Assembly (NCBI GenBank): GCA_038093515.1
Contig: JBBPSI010000058.1
Span: forward strand, 1 to 64,000
Length of the DNA stretch: 64,000 nucleotides
Direction of reading: 5' to 3'
Origin: Butyriboletus loyo
Taxonomy: Eukaryota > Basidiomycota > Agaricomycetes > Boletales > Boletaceae
A program made the position numbers and the translations under genes. Numbering within the stretch: the first letter of the stretch is position 1; each line of letters starts with the position of its first letter. The notes beneath the pieces are model-generated. The model did no database searches and had not been told where the DNA came from. It saw only the letters and a program-made list of their open reading frames with translations. This document shows, one piece after another, positions 57,301 through 64,000 of this stretch.

Positions 57301-58525
57301 GGTACCGACTCTATTGGATCTGACGAGCATCTAGAACGAGCGCATCCAAGTGGCGCACGAGGAAAGCCCTCGACCTCTGCATCAAGGACACCAAGATCCA
57401 GATGCCATCTATGCATATATAAATACACGCCTGTGGAGTTCTTCTTCACATCGGAAAGAACCCTCAAAGTCGACTACTGATGATGGCATAGAATACACCT
57501 TGATCAGAGGATCAGAGGAGACCACAGGTAATCGTACCTGTAAACACCCTCGCCCCTCGCTGTAGACATAGCCCATCGATATCAACGTTTTGTCTGGTCA
57601 CAGGGGTTACGTCCTCGCGTCAGCGGGGCGCAGGGTTATTATATAGATGACTCGAAGCCTCGGAGCCACCTCATGGCCATGGCGAGTCCTTAGTCACTAG
57701 TAAGGAACGAACCGAAGGCATAGATGCATTCCTGTTACTTACGCCGAAAGCTTTATGGAAGAAATGAAATGCAGACACCAGAACTCACGCAGGGTCCGTG
57801 TTCATGCAGCGCCCATGCGCCCATCACATTACTGCCACCACTCCTTTCGGAAACGAACAGCTGTCGCCCGAAGAAGGGCTAATAGGGTTGGAGAGGTCCG
57901 CTACGCATGACGTCGACTAAGTGGCCTCACCAATGCCAATGGTAGACCGGTCGGCGACGGAGGCATGGTTTCTCCGCCACACGACAAGCGCTAGGAGGCT
58001 GGTACTGATAGACGCCGCCATCGGTCGGAGTAATACATGAACACCAGCAGTGTGGCGGAGATTTGGCGCGCTCCTAGTAACATGAAAGCGCCCACAGGAA
58101 AGGGTCGGGTTGCACATAGACGCTGCCATCTGACAGAGTGACCTGAGAGCATTCATAGTCTCACACCGAAGAGGTAGGTTACGCTAATGGACTAATAATG
58201 AGTTGAACTCAAACGGTTAGCCGAAGGCTGGAACCAAATTTGGAACCAATTTATTGCCGAGAACCGCAGTACCAGTGGGCAGTTCTACTGGATACGGTTC
58301 TCGATATCAACATAACGTATGTACAATACAATGCCCTGGGTTAGTCTGGGACCTAGTGAGTCCCAGGGCCAACTTTTAGTTCAGTAATCAAGTGGTTAGG
58401 ACCAGTTCTACCACTGCCCGGCCCAGATGCCGACCTTCTCATCAGAAAAACGCGACTTGCATCGATCTAGACACGAACGGAATGAATGAACGGCACATGT
58501 CGGGTGGTTGGAACCCTCGCCAACG
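54364..58525. other. 4.2-kb stretch without a recognisable gene
   Basis: Frames on both strands are short and lack motifs. Weak coding-like text on the minus strand at 54720-55110 (HWRSYYEPVWEFESLAKTF and others) cannot be joined. A GC-rich inverted repeat lies at 58330-58372 (GCCCTGGG with CCCAGGGC), beside CAGTGGGCAGTTCTACTGG and its near complement, which may be ends of a small non-autonomous element. No tRNA or rRNA was seen. The density of decayed frames suggests repeat DNA. Confidence 0.4.
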
Positions 58526-59476
58526 TTATTTACGGCGAACTACAGGATTCCAGGACTGTGGCTCGTCCGAGCCTCTCTTCGCCTCTGCCCAAGGATCACG
58601 AACGGGAGTAGGGGCACTGTCTGGGCGTACATCGACCGGTGGCTCGTTCCGCCCTTGTTCTGGCTCCTGCTCCAAACGCGGTTCGTGTACCTGCGAACGA
58701 AAAGGCTGGACCACGCGGGCCACGCGCTCGCGCTCTTCCTTGTCGCGTGCCTCGAGTATCGCAGCGTTCATTTGTACGCGACACTGACGTGCTATATCAG
58801 CTTGCAGTTCCTGTGTATTGTATTTTTGACCACGAGGTGATTCAAAGGGAAAGAAAAAAAGTGCAAGGGTGGAACGGAAACGTCAACAACAACGTACTGT
58901 GTCCCGACGGAGACGGAAGCGTACCTCAATACTCGGTGGGTTTAGTCGTGTGTGCGTGAGCCAGGCGTTCCACTGCACTGCACGGACTATAAGCACTCTG
59001 CCAAGCGAGGGGTGGCGGGACAGAACAAGGTGACGGATGGAATGGAAAAATAATAATGGAAGGAACAATGGAATAATAACCATACCTGGGAGTCTCTTGC
59101 CACTAGCTACGTAGGTCCACATGTCATCCGTCCGTTTATATTGAATGGTGCGCTTTGGGCGACCTGAGATTTTTTTTTGGAGGGGATGGTTAGCAGTGGC
59201 GGTGGGACCAACACTGGACAGTACCATCATTTCCATTCGGATACTCGTAATACATATTCCCTGAAAAACATTTCCGTCAACGTCTGACAAGGTAGCGATA
59301 CCTCGCAGCATTCGGCGGGTGTACGTACCTTCCAGATCACGGCCTACAAAGTACGTCTGGGAAGCCCAGGTCAGGACGATGCCTCAAGCTTCCAAAGGTG
59401 TCAGTGCGTCGCCGACTGAGGCTATACTCACAGGCTTCAGAAAGCGTTGCAATACCCGCCTCAAAATTGACGACAT
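58526..59476 (-). CDS. NDUFAF2: NDUFAF2/mimitin, mitochondrial complex I assembly factor
   Basis: Exons join to MSSILRRVLQRFLKP, TYFVGRDLEGNMYYEYPNGN, DGRPKRTIQYKRTDDMWTYV, ASGKRLPVQWNAWLTHTR, LNPPSIEELQADIARQ, QMNAAILEARDKEERERVAR. The start has a short basic mitochondrial-type N-terminus. The core (YFVGRDLEGN, VQWNAWLTHTR, PPSIEEL) is the NDUFA12/NDUFAF2 family, and the long charged C-terminal tail argues for the assembly factor over the structural subunit. The first intron (75 nt) must end at CCCAG before ACGTAC to keep frame. It lies 208 bp downstream of RPN3 on the same strand. Confidence 0.85.
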
Positions 59477-59684
59477 GGAGGTGACGGAGTCGGTCCTCGG
59501 GGAGGTTTGGAGCGGCTTGTTGGCTGTGCAACGGGTCGGAAGACAAAGCTGTGGCAGTGTAATTATGTATAGCGTCGGTCTCGAGCAAACTCGAACATTC
59601 GGCCGGTGCGATTGGGGTACAGACACAACGGAAAGGATTTACGACAGGGAATCGACAAACAGAACTGCAGCTAACAAGTCACTT

Positions 59685-61492
59685 TTAGAAATCGCCCAGA
59701 CCGTCGTCGTCTAGATCGCCCTCCTGAATTTCCTTTGCGAGCTCCTTTTCACGTTCACGAGCCCCTTCCGCTGCTGCAAGTTCCTTCCGGTGCGCATTCA
59801 GAGGGTAACGCATAGCCTGCAAGATGAATAAAAGTTGAGTTCACAAGTTATGGTCGGGGGATAACGTTCGCCGAGGATGGTAAATAAAGAACATGGCACT
59901 GTCGGCTCCACTCACCTTCACGCTCTGATTATGCAACTCCAGACAATACCCGATACGTCGGCCAAAAACTTCGCTGACTTCCGGACCGTACCCATTCTTC
60001 CTTCCTTCGCATTCCATCCAACCTTTCTCATGGACGATCCGACCCTCGATGACGCCATCTCGGATAGCTTTGCCGACGATGTACTCCGCATCCTCTTCGG
60101 AGTCAAGGTGAAGTTTGAGGCAAATATCACGCAACGAAATGCGTGAATAGGATAGCGAGAGTCGCCGAATACCGGTCTTAATCACATTCTGTCGGAGTCG
60201 AACGATCAACGTGTACGTCTTGTCAGCCTCGAATTGTGAAGCATGCTTGGTAAGTGTTGCCTGAAACTCGGAAAGAGATCCGGTTCGAACGGCTATGAGT
60301 GAGCGTGGGTACTGAGCTATGTTATCGTCAGAAACATCAAGGGACAAACCTTTCACGATGTCAAAATAAGCCTGCAGGGCTTTCTGAAGCACAGGATGCC
60401 TAAATGTACTGCGATCAGGAATATCCCCCATAAGTAATTCTACCACCACGAAAAGCTTGTGCACCGCTTGGTAGAAACCCGGCGCAATCTTCGCAGGTGG
60501 GGTTCTCCTAATAGCTTGTTGAAGATTCGTGTGGGCCGCGGTATAATTCAGTTGTACAACTTTGATGCGCCCCAAAAAATAATGATAGCGAGCAAACTGA
60601 GGGTTGCTAGCTGAAGCTGGGAAAGTTGTTTTCGAAACGAGTTTGTCCGCCTGATCGTACAGGCTGTAATGAAGATAACTCCGGAGAAGTCGGTTAATCA
60701 GTGATGCTTGGGTGTCATCATCGTGGCGTAACGCCGCAGTACGTTGTGCGGCGAGGAACAATCTAGAAAATAGGAGAAGAAATCTTCCATCAGAAACACA
60801 GAAGAGGGATGACGGAAACAAGGAGACCCACGGTCGCGCGTCTGCGAGTTCCCCGCCAAGTTGGTAAGATCTCTCGACAGCAAACCAAACCTTGGCCGCA
60901 ATGGTATCCATGCTCCGACGATTCAGTTGCTGCATCTTGTCCACCGTCTCCTTGGACAACTCGACCGATTTTGCAAGGTTGTCTTTGAAAGTGTGGAGAT
61001 GATGGATGAGCAGGAGGCGGAAATAGATCTCCACTTCTGGAATCGGATCAGATGTAGGCTTGGGAGGTACTGCAGGACCGTTGGGTTGCGCTGCAGTATC
61101 AATATCCATAGACTGGTCTGCGGGTGATGCAGCAGGCAGCCAGGATAGAAGCGATGTTTTCACAGCAGACTCTGTACACGAGTTTACGCCAGCGTCGTGG
61201 ATGTATAGACGAAGGTGTGCATACCTGTCGGATAATTCTCCTCGATGGCATCACGGAGAAACTTGTTATCTAGACGCTTTCGCAAGGCAGTGAGCGAACG
61301 CAATACGCGATGGGTAAACCGTGGCTCGAGGTCGGCGATGGCCCGTTCAATGAGTGCAATGTTAGCCCTGATCTCTGCGGTAGGCGTTGGAGGAACTGGT
61401 TTTTCTTCTACTTTCTTGGAGGCATCTGCTTTGTCGTCCTTTTCCTTTTCCTCGACCTTTCTGTCTTTGCTTGTCGTCTGAGGGGTGGACAT
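59685..61492 (-). CDS. RPN3: 26S proteasome non-ATPase subunit Rpn3 (PSMD3)
   Basis: The N-terminus is MSTPQTTSKDRKVEEKEKDD and Lys/Glu-rich. Helical repeats and the PCI domain follow: DNKFLRDAIEENYP, LLLIHHLHTFKDNLAKSVEL, LINRLLRSYLHYSLYDQADK, ARYHYFLGRIKVVQLNYTAA, YTLIVRLRQNVIKTGIRRLS, ISLRDICLKLHLDSEEDAEY, VGKAIRDGVIEG. The end is NAHRKELAAAEGAREREKEL and GDLDDDGLGDF. Rpn3 is a PCI subunit of the proteasome lid. Introns are near the N-terminus, at about 60770 and before the last exon. Length and order are normal. Confidence 0.94.
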
Positions 61493-61660
61493 GGCGAGAC
61501 TGTAACTTACTTGGACTACAGCACTGACGCGTCTGCTTTCTGGTCACAGCCACACGACGGCAGTGTTACGTCAGCAATAAACAACTGGTGGTATATGCCA
61601 AGGTACAGTACAACACTTATGCACAGAATCGATGTCCTCTCCCAGACCTGACGAGTTAGC

Positions 61661-63446
61661 TCACGTCTTAAATATCCTAAGTAATCGAGCCTCCGTGACA
61701 ATCCGCGTGCGACATAGAGGGCATTCTCTAGAACTTGCGAGAACAAGATCAGAACAAGCACGACACATCGCGAGATGGCTACCAAGAGATAAATCAGCCT
61801 AGAAATTCAATGAAACAAAGTATTGATGACGTGCCCGCAGTCAACAACGGCGATGGTCGCTTCTTCATCCTGACAGATGACACATAAACCAGAGCGTTCT
61901 GCGCTCGTTGAATTTGGACGGGAATGTGGTTTGGACTTTGGGGAGGTTGAAGGCTTCGGAAAGGATGTAGGCCGTTGCGGAGTAGTGGACCGTGAGTCTG
62001 GTAAACCGGAATCCGTCGCTCGCACGGAGTGGTGCTCCTCGTGCATCATCTCAGCGTTACCTTCGACATGTCCACGTTCAACCCCGTCAACGGTTGCGTG
62101 ATGGTGATTGTTCCCCTGTCCGTGCTCGTGTGGTATATCTGCTTCCGACTCGGGATCCACCATTTCCACGACCACTTCCTCATCTCTGTCCGGCTCATCA
62201 ATACCTTCCATTTCATCTTCATCCGTCTCAGCGCCAACATCATCAATACCCTCGTTATCCTTTCTCTTCTCCTCCTCTACTATAGCCCATACACGATCCA
62301 CCAGGTCTTCCTTCTCTACGACACCCGGAGGAACCCTCACCCGAGCTTCCCAGAGAATTTGCTTCAATGTACCAACCGATAATGCAGAGAGGGACGAACG
62401 CGGGAGCGTGACAAGTGTCGACATCGGAGGAGGTGGCAGAGGCGATGCGGTCTGCGAATGCGAATACGATGACGTGTGAGGGGTGCTAGTGGCGTGTGGT
62501 GTAGACTGTCGTCCAGCGGACGATGTCGGGCGGGGAATGTTTGGTTGCCCACCGGTTGAGCGCGTCGCTCCTGGATTTATCGGAGCAGATGTCGTCCTGG
62601 ATCGTTGTGTATTTGGTGCGGGACGGGGTGCGCGTGTACTGTATGGAGTCTCCTGGGGACGTTGATGATTTGGATCGAGGTCAGGGCGGGGGAATGACGT
62701 ATTAGATCGAGAGCTACCATTCGCGTTGGTATTGGGGAACCCACGGGCAGACGAGTTTCTGTTGGCCGAAGAGGAGGATTCCGGTGTGAAAGGCGAAGGC
62801 ACAGAGTGTTTCCTATAATAGTCCTCGTTTACGGGTGACAGACAGCCTTGAGAGGTCTGTGAAAGCATCAAGAAACGGTGTATGAGATTCCACAAAACGG
62901 GAAATTCGACAACCTACCCGAGCAGCCACGGCGGCGTCCACCAGGTCATTCTTGTCTATTGGAATCTTAATCGGGATATTGTAGGCATTGATGTAGCGCC
63001 TAAGCTTTGCGAGCGGGAGCAATCGTAGTTGAGCTCGGCCAAGGGAAGTGACTGAAAGCAGGAAAGCAAAGAAGTACAAAGGCACAGTTGAATACAAGTT
63101 GGGCGCAGTCGACAAACGAACACATACCATTGAGCATCTCGATACAAAAGGCACAGACAGGTGCTAGATCATAGCCATGGCGACGCGGCATAAGTGCTTG
63201 ATAATCTGAACAAGAGGAGCAATAGCCATAACCTTTGGGGAGGAGGTGGATTGGATGAGATCAACAGAATGTATCGAATGATTGAATGTATCTAAGATGG
63301 TTCGGCTCACCACAGTGCATACACTTGCGCTGTCGATTAAAGAGTAAACTGAACTCTCTGCCACACTTTCTACAATCACTCTGGGGAGGGGCAGAATGAG
63401 GCGGGAGAGGCCCACTGAGCAAAGGGAGTCCAGCGGGTCTTGACAT
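61661..63446 (-). CDS. FYVE-like zinc finger plus RING E3 ligase (CARP/RFFL-like)
   Basis: The N-terminus MSRPAGLPLLSGPLPP leads to a FYVE-type finger (DCRKCGREFSLLFNRQRKCM, HCGYGYCSSCSDYQAL, APVCAFCIEML). A SAP-like helix pair (LPLAKLRRYINAYNIPI) follows, then a long Ser/Pro-rich linker, a second SAP-like repeat (LSVGTLKQILWEARVRVPPG), an acidic stretch and a C-terminal RING (CVICQDEEATIAVVDCGHLA, MCRACSDLVLASSRECPLCR). The ring requires a GC-AG intron (GCACGT donor) between DCG and HLAMC. The GT alternative inserts extra residues and breaks the zinc spacing. The architecture matches animal RNF34/RFFL. There are five exons. Confidence 0.8.
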
Positions 63447-64000
63447 CGTGAATAGAGGCAGGGGGGGACCGGGAGAGACCTGATCTTAACCATCCTAACA
63501 CCGCAGCCGGCGCGGGTTCTGGCATGTTCCCCGCCCTTCCGGATCATCGGCATTGCTATGTCTGGATAGCTCCTAGGCTATGCCGCCCTACTCACTTTTT
63601 GTACGAACACCACTCAGCGCTCAATATAAAAGTACTTTAATAAGATAAGAAACGAGTGAATCGGCAGAGGCCCAAGTGCACAACCTAGCATGGCACGCAA
63701 GCCGTGTTGAATGTCCGCAAGGGTGGTCGGGGACGCACGGCCTGAGACTTTGGTCTGCCGCTTTCGGACTTTGAAACATTCATCTGTTTGTTGCGGCGGT
63801 CAGTGGACGCAAGTCGGAGTCACCGACTACATGGGACATTCACCAATGTTCACCTGAACGCGAGTCCTTCTCTGTACTGGCCTACTAGTACACGAGCAAT
63901 CTTGATAATCAGTGCCCCCAGCCCAGACTCGCCTCATTGCAATGCCCTGTGTGAACATTTATGAGCAAAGGACATCCGTTTCGAAAGCACCCCCACTGCC
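63447..64000. other. Upstream region of the RING gene to window end
   Basis: 554 bp with no recognisable coding motif. It should hold the RING-gene promoter. No other element was identified before the window edge. Confidence 0.45.

Overview
The window is nuclear DNA of a filamentous basidiomycete, most likely an Agaricomycete. Nearly every gene is interrupted by many short GT-AG introns (about 50-60 nt). The orthologues are typical eukaryotic housekeeping proteins. The accessory content also fits: a WW-like membrane protein family expanded in mushrooms, a fungal Helitron-type helicase/peptidase relic, a small secreted cysteine-rich protein and a P450. Gene models were spliced by hand by joining exons that rebuild a known family, so exact junctions in the longer genes are inferences.

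Layout. 1-4600: gene-poor and decayed, with a protein-kinase relic, an unassigned coding remnant, a 65-bp hairpin and a broken PIF1/Helitron-type helicase plus cysteine-peptidase gene. 4633-8625: a dienelactone hydrolase of 13 tiny exons, head to head with a CUE-domain (ASCC2/Cue3-like) gene. 9027-14202: secreted cysteine-rich protein, RPA3, the ribosome-recycling ATPase RLI1/ABCE1 and a parvulin prolyl isomerase. 14277-22968: SANT-domain corepressor (SNT1-like), PIG-S, GID/CTLH ligase subunit FYV10 and a PAQR receptor. 23705-29436: cytochrome P450, RRG9/neugrin, coactosin, GNAT acetyltransferase and NAC-beta. 30592-47864: L-fuconate dehydratase, a three-LIM paxillin-like protein, an XPG-family nuclease, alpha-COP, a small coiled-coil protein and an Afi1/SPA-domain polarity protein. 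47908-52850: a tandem duplication carrying two paralogous WW-like membrane proteins. 53080-58525: mostly unassigned. 58526-63446: NDUFAF2 (complex I assembly), RPN3 (proteasome lid) and a FYVE-like/RING E3 ligase.

The genes do not form a pathway. The visible organisation is transcriptional: six head-to-head pairs share 108-291 bp intergenic promoters. I found no CRISPR array, rRNA or convincing tRNA, and no clear novel multi-gene system. The most unusual signals are the micro-exons and GC-AG introns, the retained in-frame partial copy of the CUE gene, the recent tandem duplication with a GT-to-GC splice-donor difference, and the stem-loop at 1756-1820.
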